From Schinkia azotoformans LMG 9581 (lineage in GTDB: Bacteria > Bacillota > Bacilli > Bacillales > Bacillaceae_J): a stretch of 64,000 nucleotides of DNA. The position numbers and the translations under genes were made by a program. Below are positions 42,010 to 53,386 of this stretch, piece by piece; positions within the stretch are counted from its first letter, which is position 1; every line of letters starts with the position of its first letter. The stretch is taken from contig NZ_AJLR01000033.1 in NCBI RefSeq assembly GCF_000307855.1, forward strand, positions 47,333 to 111,332, in the 5' to 3' direction. Under the pieces are notes generated by a model. That model had not been told where the DNA came from. It ran no database searches and saw nothing but the letters and a program-made list of their open reading frames with translations.

Positions 42010-43344
42010 CTATAAATATTTTTCTACGAATTGCGTGGTTGTGTCCCCAGCTTGAAATGCTTGATGTGTAATGACTTGTTGCAACATCGGAATATTGGTT
42101 TTAATTCCTTCAATCTTGTAATCTTCTAAAGCTTCGATTAATCGTTCGATTGTCTCCTCTCTCGACGGGGCTGATACAATTAATTTCGCGATCATCGGGT
42201 CATAAAATGGTGTTACAGTTGATGAGCCATGAACCGCCAACTCATGACGTACACCCTCACCCTCCGGCAACTCCAATTTTGTAATTGTTCCTGGAGACGG
42301 GAAGAATGATTTTGGATCTTCTGCGTAGATACGAACTTCAATCGCATGTCCTTCTCGCTTTATCTCTGATTGGTCGAAGCGGAGCCTTTCACCGGCAGCA
42401 ACTCGAAGCTGCTCTTCAACTAAATCTGTTCCTGTAATTTCTTCGGTCACCGGATGCTCGACCTGCAGCCTAGTATTCATTTCTAAAAAGTAAAAATTCT
42501 TTTCTTCATCGACTAAAAATTCAATTGTTCCAGCATTATGATAACCAATCGCTTTCGCTGCTTTTACCGCAGTTTCACCCATTTTAGTACGGGTTTCTTC
42601 GTCTAAGAACGGAGATGGAGCTTCCTCAACGACCTTTTGATGACGGCGTTGAATCGAACATTCACGTTCCCATAAATAGACGCAATTTCCATCCTGATCG
42701 GCTAATAACTGAATTTCGATATGACGTGGATTGCCGATATATTTTTCAATATACATATCACCATTTCCGAAAAACATTTGCGCTCTTTTTTGGTTTCCTT
42801 CATAGGCTTTCGTTAATTCCTCACTATTATAAACAACCTGCATGCCGATTCCGCCACCGCCGGCACTGGCTTTTAGCATGACGGGATAACCTATATTTTC
42901 AGCAACCTGGATTGCTTCGGAAACATCTGCCAAAGCCTCTTCCGTACCGGGAACGACAGGGACCCCCGCTTCAATCATCGTAATTCTTGAAGCAACTTTA
43001 CTGCCCATTTTTTCAATGACTTCCGCTGTTGGACCGATAAACGTAATGCCGGCCTCTACACATTTCCTTGCAAATGCTCCATTTTCACTTAATAATCCAT
43101 ACCCAGGATGAATCGCTTCAGCACCTGTTTCTTTAGCGATTTCGATTATTTTTTCTATTTGAAGATAGCTTTCATGTACTCTTGGCTTTCCAATGCAATA
43201 GCTTTCGTCTGCCATTTTTACGTGCGGTGCATCGGCATCTGCTTCAGAATATATGGCAACTGTTTGAATCCCTAGTTTTTGACATGTGCGAATTACACGT
43301 ACTGCAATCTCCCCACGATTGGCAATCAAAATTTTTGTAAACAT
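42010..43344 (-). CDS. yngH: Biotin carboxylase subunit
   Basis: A 444-residue ATP-grasp biotin carboxylase, the length of AccC-type stand-alone subunits. ILIANRGEIAVRVIRTCQKL, HPGYGLLSENGAFARKCVEA, MLKASAGGGGIGM (ATP lid), ERECSIQRRHQKVVEEAPSP and FLEMNTRLQVEHPVTEEITG (metal ligands) are all present. It carboxylates biotin on the small carrier encoded next, for methylcrotonyl-CoA carboxylation. A TAGGGGGAA site precedes the ATG; 11 bases separate it from the preceding ligase gene. Confidence 0.95.
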   Translation of the reverse strand: MFTKILIANRGEIAVRVIRTCQKLGIQTVAIYSEADADAPHVKMADESYCIGKPRVHESYLQIEKIIEIAKETGAEAIHPGYGLLSENGAFARKCVEAGITFIGPTAEVIEKMGSKVASRITMIEAGVPVVPGTEEALADVSEAIQVAENIGYPVMLKASAGGGGIGMQVVYNSEELTKAYEGNQKRAQMFFGNGDMYIEKYIGNPRHIEIQLLADQDGNCVYLWERECSIQRRHQKVVEEAPSPFLDEETRTKMGETAVKAAKAIGYHNAGTIEFLVDEEKNFYFLEMNTRLQVEHPVTEEITGTDLVEEQLRVAAGERLRFDQSEIKREGHAIEVRIYAEDPKSFFPSPGTITKLELPEGEGVRHELAVHGSSTVTPFYDPMIAKLIVSAPSREETIERLIEALEDYKIEGIKTNIPMLQQVITHQAFQAGDTTTQFVEKYL

Positions 43345-43355
43345 AGTTGTTCCCC

Positions 43356-45323
43356 CTATTTTGCAACAGTGCCTGAAGCAGTAATGTTTTTAATTTGGGC
43401 AACAGTAGCCGGATCTTCAAGTCCCGTGATATCACCAGAAACCGTTCCTGCGACAATGATTTCTTTCAATAAGCGGCGCATAATTTTTCCACTTACTGTT
43501 TTTGGCAACGTTTCTGTAAAAACAATCGTTTTTGGAAGAGCAATTTTCCCGATTTGTTGAATGATGCGATCGTTGATTTTTTCTTTTAACTCCTCTGTCC
43601 CTAAAGAAATATCAGTTAAGCGGGCAAATACTAATGGAATTTCTCCTTTTATTTCATCTGGAATCCCAATAACGGCTGCCTCCGCAACGCCTTCACATTC
43701 CATTACAGCGCTTTCAATTTCCATCGTACTTAAGCGGTGTCCAGCAACATTAAAGGCATCATCAGACCGACCGACAACCCAAACATAGCCTTCCTCATCT
43801 ATTAAAGCTAGGTCACTTGCAAAATAGCAGTTTTCTACTTGGCTAAAATAGGAAGCATAATAGCGTTCCGGTTCTTTCCAAAGTGTACGGCAAAGCATCG
43901 GAAATGGCTTTCTTATCACCAAATTTCCTAGTGTACCAGGTTTAACGGGATTGCCCACTTCATCAACAACAGCCACATCCGCACCTAAAAACTGCATTCC
44001 GGCGGAACCAGGCTTCATAGGTGTTAACCATGCAGCACCAGCAATCGGACAGCCTGCTGTTTCTGTTTGCCCCCATGTATTGTTTACGCAAATATTCTTT
44101 TTACCTAAAACTTCATAGGTCCATTGCCATGTTTCAGGATCAAATGGTTCTCCAACGAGTGAGATTACATCAAGACATGATAAGTCGTATTGATCGGCAA
44201 CTTTTTCCCCTAGGCTCTTTAGCATCCGTAATGCGGTAGGGGCGGTAAATAATTTATTGACCCGATATTTTTCAATAATTTGATAGAATCTATCTTTTGT
44301 AGGGTGATCAATGGAACCTTCATACACAATCGTTGTAACACCATTCGCGAGGGCGCCTGTGATTCCCCAAATGTGCATTGTTAACCAGCCGATATCAGCT
44401 GTACACCAAAATACGTCATCATCATGGTGGTCCATATGGTATTTTGCATAAATGTAATTTTGTACGACAAATGCCATTCCAGAATGAACAACACCTTTAG
44501 GTTTTCCAGTCGTACCACTTGTATAAAAAACAATGCCGTATTCATTGGCTTCTAATCTTTCAGGTTCGCAAACTATGCTTGCCTTTTTCGTCAGTTCATC
44601 CCACCAATAATCGCGCCCTTCTTGCATATCGATTTCTGTTCCTAATCGATCGACTACTATCACGGCTTCAATGGATGGAATATCAGGGACAACTGCATCA
44701 ACTTTTTCTTTCAGGCGAATGACATTACCACGTCTTGTTGTAGCGTCGGTAGTGACGATAATTTTTGGTTCAAAGCTTACAAGACGGTCTTTTAATGACT
44801 TTTCGGAGTAGCCCGAAAAAATAGTGTTATAGATTGCCCCAATACGGAAGCATGCTAAAACAGCAATAAAGGCTTCAGCAAGATTGGGCAGGAAAATCGC
44901 AACACAATCCCCTTTTTTAACACCAAATGACCTAAGAACATTGGCAAAACGATTGACTTCTGCTAAAAGCATATTATACGTATAAAGCTTCGTATCCCCG
45001 TTTTCACCCTCCCAAATGAGAGCGGTCCGGTTACCAGCACCATTTTCAACATGACGATCCAGCAGGTTAATTGATGGATTGCTTATTCCACCGTCAAAAA
45101 ATCGAAAATCAGGTAGCTGCCCACTCATAGTCTCCTTCCACGGCTCATACCAAACTAATTCTTTTGCTATGCTATCCCAAAAGGAGACAGGATCTTCTTG
45201 GGATTGTTGTAGAAGTTCTTGAAATGCTTTACTGCTGCCAATTGAGGTTTTTGCTTGTTTTTCTTCTCCTGGGTATACGAGTTTACTTTCAGAAACTACT
45301 TTTAAAATTCCGCTTACATCCAT
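43356..45323 (-). CDS. Acetyl-CoA synthetase-like acyl-CoA ligase
   Basis: A 655-residue ANL ligase. The N-terminal region VSFWDSIAKELVWYEPWKET is typical of AcsA/PrpE-type enzymes. The P-loop is VFYTSGTTGKPKGVVHSG; NNTWGQTETAG and WVVGRSDDAFNVAGHRLSTM are the core and hinge motifs, and the acetylatable Lys is in TVSGKIMRR. In this operon it may activate a branched-chain acid such as isovalerate, or reclaim acetate or propionate. The B. subtilis operon has a shorter ligase, YngI, at this place, so I leave the symbol blank. It lies 92 bases after the dehydrogenase gene. Confidence 0.88.
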   Translation of the reverse strand: MDVSGILKVVSESKLVYPGEEKQAKTSIGSSKAFQELLQQSQEDPVSFWDSIAKELVWYEPWKETMSGQLPDFRFFDGGISNPSINLLDRHVENGAGNRTALIWEGENGDTKLYTYNMLLAEVNRFANVLRSFGVKKGDCVAIFLPNLAEAFIAVLACFRIGAIYNTIFSGYSEKSLKDRLVSFEPKIIVTTDATTRRGNVIRLKEKVDAVVPDIPSIEAVIVVDRLGTEIDMQEGRDYWWDELTKKASIVCEPERLEANEYGIVFYTSGTTGKPKGVVHSGMAFVVQNYIYAKYHMDHHDDDVFWCTADIGWLTMHIWGITGALANGVTTIVYEGSIDHPTKDRFYQIIEKYRVNKLFTAPTALRMLKSLGEKVADQYDLSCLDVISLVGEPFDPETWQWTYEVLGKKNICVNNTWGQTETAGCPIAGAAWLTPMKPGSAGMQFLGADVAVVDEVGNPVKPGTLGNLVIRKPFPMLCRTLWKEPERYYASYFSQVENCYFASDLALIDEEGYVWVVGRSDDAFNVAGHRLSTMEIESAVMECEGVAEAAVIGIPDEIKGEIPLVFARLTDISLGTEELKEKINDRIIQQIGKIALPKTIVFTETLPKTVSGKIMRRLLKEIIVAGTVSGDITGLEDPATVAQIKNITASGTVAK

Positions 45324-45415
45324 TTGAATCCCCCTTAGTAAAGTTAAAGTATAACTATTGGTTATCTATGTTTTACAAAGGTGCCTTGTTTGAATAGTGA
45401 GTAATTTCCGTTTTT

Positions 45416-46558
45416 TTAACAACCTAATTGTCGGGCAATTACGAGACGTTGTATTTCAGATGTACCTTCACCGATTTCCATCAGCTTAACATCACGCAAA
45501 TAACGCTCTACTTCGTATTCACGCATGTAGCCGTAGCCGCCATGAATTTGAATTGCCTGGTTGCAGGCTCTAAAGCCGGCTTCTGATGCGAATAATTTGG
45601 CATAGGCTGATTCTTTCGTAAATGGCTTGCCATTATCTTTTAACCAAGCAGCCTTTTGAACCATATTTCGCGCAAGTTCAATTTCCATTGCCATATCAGC
45701 CAGTTTGAATTGAATCGCTTGGAATTTAGAGATGGATTGACCAAATTGTGTTCTCTCCTTCGCATAGCTTAATGCTTTATCAAGTGCTGCCTGGGCAATT
45801 CCTACAGATAATGCTGCAATCGAAATACGTCCACCGTCCAATGTATATAGAAATTGTTTAAATCCCGCTTTTGCATCACCTAATAAGTTTTCCTTTGGCA
45901 CACGTACATCTTGAAGGATTAACTCGGATGTATTGGAGCCGCGGAGACCCATTTTTTCATAATTGTTATTGATCGTAAATCCTGGCGCATCAGTTGGAAC
46001 GATAATAGCAGAAATAATATTTTTACCGCGCTCATCTTTCCCTGTAATTGCTGTTACGATTACTGTCTTTGCATACCCAGCATTGGTAATAAAGCATTTT
46101 TCACCGTTGATAACATATTCATCACCATCGAGAACCGCTCTTGTTCTAGTTCCCCCGGCATCTGAGCCTGCATTTGGTTCCGTTAAGCCGAATGCACCTA
46201 AAGTTTGACCGCTTGCAAGTGGAACTAGATAATTTTTCTTTTGTTCTTCTGTTCCGAAATAATAAATGGGGCTAGCGCCAAGAGACACAGCAGCCGCATA
46301 ACTTAAGCCTGTACTACCGCAAGCTCTTCCAATCTCTTCCACTGCAATCGCATAAGAAATCGTGTCCCCTCCGGAACCACCATATTTTTCTGGAAAAGGA
46401 ATCCCCAGAAGCCCTAATTCCCCCATTTTTCTAAATGTATCTAAAGGAAACTCCCCAGTGCGGTCTACCTCTTCAGCTTTTGGGGCAACTTCTTTTTCAG
46501 CAAAAGCTCGCACCATATCTCGAATCATTTCTTGCTCTTTTGATAATTCAAAATTCAT
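45416..46558 (-). CDS. yngJ: Acyl-CoA dehydrogenase (isovaleryl/short-chain type)
   Basis: A 380-residue FAD enzyme. GLTEPNAGSDAGG and CFITNAGYA bind FAD and substrate, QFGQSISKFQAIQFKLADM and IQIHGGYGYMREYEVERYLR are C-terminal family blocks, and GEGTSEIQRLVIARQL places a Glu at 364, the usual base position of short-chain enzymes. As first gene of the leucine operon it is expected to oxidise isovaleryl-CoA to 3-methylcrotonyl-CoA. AGGAGG precedes the ATG. A TetR gene lies upstream in the same direction with a 140-base gap holding a candidate operator. Confidence 0.93.
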   Translation of the reverse strand: MNFELSKEQEMIRDMVRAFAEKEVAPKAEEVDRTGEFPLDTFRKMGELGLLGIPFPEKYGGSGGDTISYAIAVEEIGRACGSTGLSYAAAVSLGASPIYYFGTEEQKKNYLVPLASGQTLGAFGLTEPNAGSDAGGTRTRAVLDGDEYVINGEKCFITNAGYAKTVIVTAITGKDERGKNIISAIIVPTDAPGFTINNNYEKMGLRGSNTSELILQDVRVPKENLLGDAKAGFKQFLYTLDGGRISIAALSVGIAQAALDKALSYAKERTQFGQSISKFQAIQFKLADMAMEIELARNMVQKAAWLKDNGKPFTKESAYAKLFASEAGFRACNQAIQIHGGYGYMREYEVERYLRDVKLMEIGEGTSEIQRLVIARQLGC

Positions 46559-46646
46559 TCGATTTGCCTCCTCTTCTAAAATATGAATGGTTGTACCTAT
46601 ATATGTGATTTCATGATGTATTGACTATTATCAGTTTTCTCTTTAG

Positions 46647-46664
46647 AGACCGACCAGACGGTCT
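46647..46664. promoter_or_regulatory. Candidate TetR operator upstream of the leucine operon
   Basis: AGACCG-ACCAGA-CGGTCT is a perfect six-base inverted repeat with a six-base centre. It is strikingly GC-rich for its surroundings and lies 89 bases upstream of the dehydrogenase start, just after the TetR gene. Confidence 0.5.
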
Positions 46665-46698
46665 GTCCTACGCATAATAAACGTAGGTACTTAGAATC

Positions 46699-47310
46699 CT
46701 ACAATAAAAAGGACAAATATTCTGGAGTTTCCTTTGCTTCCTCCGTAAGTAAAGAGTTCAGAATTAAATCTGTAAAAATTTCAGCTATTTCTTCAATTGT
46801 TTTTTCCCCATCTGCTTGGTACCATTTGTAAGTCCAGTTCACCATACCTAATATGGCCATGCCGGTTATCTTCACCGAAAGATTTTGACGAAATTCACCA
46901 GCTTCAATGCCCTCTTCGATAACTTGAAAAATGATGTCCCGATAATCATCCCTTTTCTTTTTAATAATCTCTTCATATTCTGGTTTTAAATAAATGCTTT
47001 CTTGATAAAAAACTGAAATGTGAGGCTTGTAAAGATCAAAAACTCTTACAAATGATTGAATGATAGCTTGCAATCTTTCTGTCGGTGTTGTGTAAATTTG
47101 AATTGCTTCATTTGCTTTTTCTAGAACATAGCTAATGAAGTAGTCGTGGATCATATAAAGTAGTTCGTCTTTTGACTTAAAATGATGATAAAATCCACCT
47201 TTTGAAGTTTCGCTTTTTTCTACTATTTGGTTTACTGTAACACCATGATACCCATGTGTTTCAAACAATTGTAAAGCAGTGGAGATGATTTTATCCTTTA
47301 ATTGTGACAT
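46699..47310 (-). CDS. TetR/AcrR family transcriptional regulator
   Basis: A 203-residue regulator with an N-terminal helix-turn-helix (IISTALQLFETHGYHGVTVN, QIVEKSETSKGGFYHHFKSK) and a helical ligand-binding domain with a C-terminal segment typical of acyl-CoA-sensing members (AEIFTDLILNSL). It most likely represses the leucine/isovalerate operon downstream and responds to an acyl-CoA intermediate; this is inferred from position. ATG 47310 is chosen because AAGGTGG lies at a normal distance; the open frame continues 17 codons upstream without a site. Confidence 0.9.
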   Translation of the reverse strand: MSQLKDKIISTALQLFETHGYHGVTVNQIVEKSETSKGGFYHHFKSKDELLYMIHDYFISYVLEKANEAIQIYTTPTERLQAIIQSFVRVFDLYKPHISVFYQESIYLKPEYEEIIKKKRDDYRDIIFQVIEEGIEAGEFRQNLSVKITGMAILGMVNWTYKWYQADGEKTIEEIAEIFTDLILNSLLTEEAKETPEYLSFLL

Positions 47311-47414
47311 AGTAATTACCACCTTGTATGTAAGTTTAACAAAACAATTCAGAAAATTCAATAAAGAAATATAAAATTTTTATACTTTTTTTACATAAAA
47401 CAACTTGTTTATAG

Positions 47415-47457
47415 ATAAAAAATAATAGCATTAACAAAATTGTCAATGCTATTATTT
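47415..47457 (-). terminator. Hairpin downstream of parC toward tetR
   Basis: AAATAATAGCATT and AATGCTATTATTT form a 13-base perfect stem with a 12-base loop. On the reverse strand it follows the end of the parC gene at 47477 and is followed by TTTTATC. Confidence 0.85.
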
Positions 47458-47476
47458 ACTCTGCTTTATTTGGGCT

Positions 47477-49915
47477 TTATTCAGACTGTTTTTCAATAGC
47501 AGACTTCCAAACCTGTTTTACTTCACCTTTTTCAGCGATATCAATCACAAAGGAGCCGTTGCTGTAACGGTCATTTTCACGTAAATCATTTGGATTTAAA
47601 CTTTCAATGAAGTCTTTTTCAGTTTTAAAATAGACAGTTTCATTTTCGCTTGCTGACAGGATTCCGGTTACTTTATGTGGATTTGCCTTCAATTCACGAA
47701 GCATCACTACACCACGCTTGGCCCTTGATGTTTTTTCAAATTCCTTTAGGTTCATCCTTTTAGCTGCCCCGCGATGTGTGATTAAAACAAAGTCTGGTTT
47801 CTCAGTAGGGTCAAATATAAAACCACTAACAACATAGTCCTCATCCTTTAAATTAATACCTTTCACACCTGCTGCTCGCTGTCCAATAATACTAACCTCT
47901 TCTTCCGCAAACCATAAACCATAACCATTATGTGTACCAATAAATACATCCTTGCTGCCATCTGTTAGATAGACATCCACTACTTCATCCTCATCTTTTA
48001 AGTTGATTGCGACCAATGGCTTAGAATAGCGCTGGGCTTGGTAGAGTGATAATTGCGAACGTTTCACCATTCCATTCTTTGTAAAGAACAATAAGAATTC
48101 ATTTTCAGTGAATTCCCGAATCGGGATTGCTTTAACTAAATCTTCGTCTTTATCAATTGGAATAATATTAGCGACATGCTGACCGAGATCCTTCCAGCGT
48201 ATATCTGGCATTTCATGTACAGGCAAATACAAATAATTCCCTTTATTTGTAAACAACAGTAGTTTATCAGTTGTATTGATTTCGAATTGACCAAGTAGAA
48301 AATCGTTTTCCTTCATTCCAAATTCTTTACCATTGGATGCGGTATATGATCTTATTGATGTCCGTTTGATGTAACCGTCTTTTGTAACTGTAACGATAAC
48401 ATCCTCTGAAGGGATCAGCACTTCCAGATTAATGACAATCTCTTCAATTTCCGCTTCAATTTTCGTACGGCGGTTATCAGCAAATGCCTTTTTAACTTGT
48501 AATAATTCTTTTTTAATTACAGAAAAGAGCTTTTTCTCACTAGCCAAAATACTTGTTAGATCATCAATTTTTTTCGATAATTCCTCATCCTCTTTTTGCA
48601 GGGCGGTAATATCAGTATTTGTTAAACGATAAAGCTGTAACGTTACAATCGCTTCTGCTTGAGCTTCTGTGAATTGGAATTTAGCGATTAAATTATTTTT
48701 TGCATCGCGTTTATCCTTAGATGCTCTAATTGTCGAAATGACTTCGTCTAGAATAGAGATTGCTTTGATTAAGCCTTCGACGATATGTTGACGCTCTTTA
48801 GCCTTATTTAACTCGAACTCGGAACGGCGTGTTACCACTTCTTTTTGGTGATCAATATAAGCATCAAGCATTTGTCCGAGGCTAATTTGCTTCGGTGTGC
48901 GATTGTGAATCGCAACCATGTTAAAACTATAGGAAATTTGTAAATCGGAATTTTTAAATAAATAATTTAAAATCCCTTCTGCATCAGCATCTTTTTTTAA
49001 TTCTATCACAATGCGGAGGCCTGTGCGGTCCGTTTCATCTCTGACTTCCGTAATTCCTTCGATTTTCCGGTCAATGCGGAACTCATCAATTTTTTTAACT
49101 AAGTTCGCTTTATTAACCTCGTATGGGATTTCATCAATGATAATTTGTTGTCTGCCACCCCGTAAATCCTCAATCGTGGTACGTCCACGAACAACAATTC
49201 GACCTTTCCCAGTCTCGTAAGCTTTTTGAATTCCTTCAATTCCTTGAATAATACCGCCTGTAGGGAAATCCGGTCCTTTTATCACCTGCATTAAATCTGC
49301 AACTGTACAAGCAGGATTATCGATACGCATAATGACGCCATCGATGACTTCACTAAGATTATGAGGTGGAATATCTGTTGCATAACCGGCTGAAATTCCT
49401 GTTGAACCATTCACCAATAAATTTGGGTACATAGACGGTAAGACAGTCGGTTCTAAAATTGAATCATCAAAGTTGGGTGTGAAATCAACTGTATTTTTAT
49501 CGATATCCCGCAATAGTTCTGAGGCGATCGCAGATAGACGAGCTTCTGTATAACGCATCGCCGCCGGTGGATCGCCATCAACACTGCCGTTATTGCCATG
49601 CATTTCAATCAGGACATTACGGACTTTCCAATCCTGACTCATCCGCACCATTGCTTCATAAACAGATGAATCACCATGTGGATGGTAGTTACCAATTACA
49701 TTACCAACTGTTTTCGCAGACTTACGGAATGGCTTATCACTTGTATTTCCTTCTTGGTACATCGCATACAAAATCCGTCTTTGTACAGGCTTTAAGCCGT
49801 CCCTTGCATCTGGCAGGGCACGGTCTTGAATGATATATTTACTATAACGACCGAAACGGTCGCCGATTACATCCTCTAAGGGTAATTCCATTACTTTTTC
49901 AAATATAGACGACAA
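47477..49915 (-). CDS. parC: DNA topoisomerase IV subunit A
   Basis: An 812-residue ParC/GrlA subunit that cuts and rejoins DNA during decatenation. The quinolone-determining region reads [19 protein letters not shown] with Ser83, Ser84 and Glu87, the unmutated residues, and the catalytic Tyr is 122 in [10 protein letters not shown]. The C-terminal beta-pinwheel starts near residue 490 with [24 protein letters not shown] repeats. It starts three bases after parE with an ATG; the two form an operon. Confidence 0.97.
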   Translation of the reverse strand: MSSIFEKVMELPLEDVIGDRFGRYSKYIIQDRALPDARDGLKPVQRRILYAMYQEGNTSDKPFRKSAKTVGNVIGNYHPHGDSSVYEAMVRMSQDWKVRNVLIEMHGNNGSVDGDPPAAMRYTEARLSAIASELLRDIDKNTVDFTPNFDDSILEPTVLPSMYPNLLVNGSTGISAGYATDIPPHNLSEVIDGVIMRIDNPACTVADLMQVIKGPDFPTGGIIQGIEGIQKAYETGKGRIVVRGRTTIEDLRGGRQQIIIDEIPYEVNKANLVKKIDEFRIDRKIEGITEVRDETDRTGLRIVIELKKDADAEGILNYLFKNSDLQISYSFNMVAIHNRTPKQISLGQMLDAYIDHQKEVVTRRSEFELNKAKERQHIVEGLIKAISILDEVISTIRASKDKRDAKNNLIAKFQFTEAQAEAIVTLQLYRLTNTDITALQKEDEELSKKIDDLTSILASEKKLFSVIKKELLQVKKAFADNRRTKIEAEIEEIVINLEVLIPSEDVIVTVTKDGYIKRTSIRSYTASNGKEFGMKENDFLLGQFEINTTDKLLLFTNKGNYLYLPVHEMPDIRWKDLGQHVANIIPIDKDEDLVKAIPIREFTENEFLLFFTKNGMVKRSQLSLYQAQRYSKPLVAINLKDEDEVVDVYLTDGSKDVFIGTHNGYGLWFAEEEVSIIGQRAAGVKGINLKDEDYVVSGFIFDPTEKPDFVLITHRGAAKRMNLKEFEKTSRAKRGVVMLRELKANPHKVTGILSASENETVYFKTEKDFIESLNPNDLRENDRYSNGSFVIDIAEKGEVKQVWKSAIEKQSE

Positions 49916-49918
49916 ACC

Positions 49919-51898
<1,980 letters not shown>

Positions 51899-52092
51899 TC
51901 AAACAACCGTAAACAAAGTTCTCTTGCGTCACATCACTTTGAAGTTACATCTTATCATAACACAAAGGAACATATCTTCTCATAGAAAGATGAAAATCGT
52001 TCATTAAATTGACATTTTTCGTTCTCAAATCTTATGAATTTTATTTTAGCGATTGAAAATAGTTATGCAACTAATCTTCTAGAGAAAAAAGA

Positions 52093-52117
52093 AAATCCCT
52101 GCAATTTGCAGAGATTT
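52093..52117. terminator. Bidirectional terminator after yneT
   Basis: AAATCCCTGC and GCAGAGATTT pair with one mismatch around AATTT, flanked by an A-rich side and a T-rich side, and lie seven bases past the yneT stop. Confidence 0.78.
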
Positions 52118-52123
52118 ATTTTT

Positions 52124-52543
52124 TTACCTTGCTCTTGTAATCGCATGTTCAACCTTAATACAACGGTCCATAATAACAGTCATGCCATGCTCTTTCAAAT
52201 ATTCATAGGCCTCTTCATTTGCAATTCCTGATTGCGCCCAGAAAACATCAGCCCCAATTTCAACGGCATCCTTGGCAATAGCAGGTAAATGCTCCGGTCT
52301 ACGAAAAACATTAACGATATCTACATGTCCCTCGATTTCCTTTAGGGAATCGTATGCCTTCACACCAAGTGCATCTTCGATTGTAGGATTAACAGGAATT
52401 ATTTCATATCCCGCCTGTTGCATTGCTTTTGATATCATGTACGAAGATTTTTCCTGATTATTAGATAAACCAACAACCGCAATTCTCTTTTTTGTTTTTA
52501 AAATTTCTCCGATTTCTTCACGGCTTGGATTTTCGATCGTCAT
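52124..52543 (-). CDS. yneT: CoA-binding domain protein YneT
   Basis: A 139-residue CoA-binding Rossmann-fold protein, similar in size to B. subtilis YneT. RIAVVGLSNNQEKSSYMISK is the nucleotide-binding loop; GYEIIPVNPTIEDALGVKAY, VDIVNVFRRPEHLPAIAKDA and FWAQSGIANEEAYEYLKEHG complete the domain. Function is unknown. ATG 52543 is chosen because GGAGTG lies eight bases upstream; the frame is open for ten more codons to 52573. It is divergent from plsY. Confidence 0.93.
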   Translation of the reverse strand: MTIENPSREEIGEILKTKKRIAVVGLSNNQEKSSYMISKAMQQAGYEIIPVNPTIEDALGVKAYDSLKEIEGHVDIVNVFRRPEHLPAIAKDAVEIGADVFWAQSGIANEEAYEYLKEHGMTVIMDRCIKVEHAITRAR

Positions 52544-52687
52544 TCCGTTCACTCCAATCAAATGATCATCCACTACTATTTACAGAATACCAAATCATTT
52601 CAACATGATGCAAAAAAACTGCTTAATTACATTTTAAGAATCTCGTGGTAAAATAAAGGAATCTTACTTGAAGGAGATTTTCTAGGA

Positions 52688-53290
52688 ATGACAGTTTTTC
52701 TAGTGATTTTAGCTTATTTACTTGGTTCAATTCCATTTGCCTTGATCGTTGGCAAAATAGGCTATGGTATCGACATTCGAGAACATGGCAGCGGTAATTT
52801 AGGAGGTACGAATACGTTTCGAGTACTAGGCAAAAAAGCCGGCCTCATCGTAACAAGCGCTGATATTTTAAAGGGTACACTTGCAGCAAGTCTTCCGCTA
52901 ATTTTTGGTCAAGAAGATTTGATACACCCACTATTAATAGGAATCGCAGCTGTTATCGGTCATACTTATCCAATCTTTGCAAAATTTAAGGGTGGAAAAG
53001 CGGTTGCCACATCTGCAGGTGTATTGCTTGCCTATAGTCCGTTATTATTTATTATTCTTATACTCAGCTTCTTTGTTAGTTTGTTTATTTCAAAATATGT
53101 ATCCCTTTCTTCTATGATTGCAGGTATTATTGGCATTATTTATAGTCTTTTTACAGGTGATATACCGCTGATTATTGTCATTAGTTTGTTAGCATCGTTT
53201 GTCATTTACCGTCACCGCTCCAACATTAGCCGAATCATAAATGGAACCGAACCAAAAATTACATGGATGTCTAAAAAGAAATCGTCTTAA
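52688..53290 (+). CDS. plsY: Glycerol-3-phosphate acyltransferase PlsY
   Basis: A 200-residue membrane enzyme with five membrane segments that acylates glycerol-3-phosphate from acyl-phosphate, the first committed step of phospholipid synthesis. The three conserved motifs are [51 protein letters not shown] and [27 protein letters not shown] precedes the ATG. Its terminator overlaps the stop codon. Confidence 0.96.
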   Translation: MTVFLVILAYLLGSIPFALIVGKIGYGIDIREHGSGNLGGTNTFRVLGKKAGLIVTSADILKGTLAASLPLIFGQEDLIHPLLIGIAAVIGHTYPIFAKFKGGKAVATSAGVLLAYSPLLFIILILSFFVSLFISKYVSLSSMIAGIIGIIYSLFTGDIPLIIVISLLASFVIYRHRSNISRIINGTEPKITWMSKKKSS

Positions 53291-53318
53291 GGAATTTCCC
53301 TTGGGCGATTTTTTTTGC
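53279..53318 (+). terminator. Terminator overlapping the plsY stop
   Basis: AAATCGTC-TTAAGG pairs with CCTTGGGCGATTT around AATTT, followed by TTTTT. Confidence 0.83.
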
Positions 53319-53386
53319 GGCGCATATCAGATTTAAGCATGATATAATGATTTCATATTTAAAATTTTAATAAAAGGAGCGATGAC

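Noticed and set aside
43356..45323. Assignment of the operon ligase as YngI
   Set aside because: It is about 100 residues longer and has the acetyl-CoA synthetase-type N-terminus.
49670..49685. Quinolone-resistance substitutions in parC
   Set aside because: The determining positions read Ser83, Ser84 and Glu87, the usual sensitive residues.
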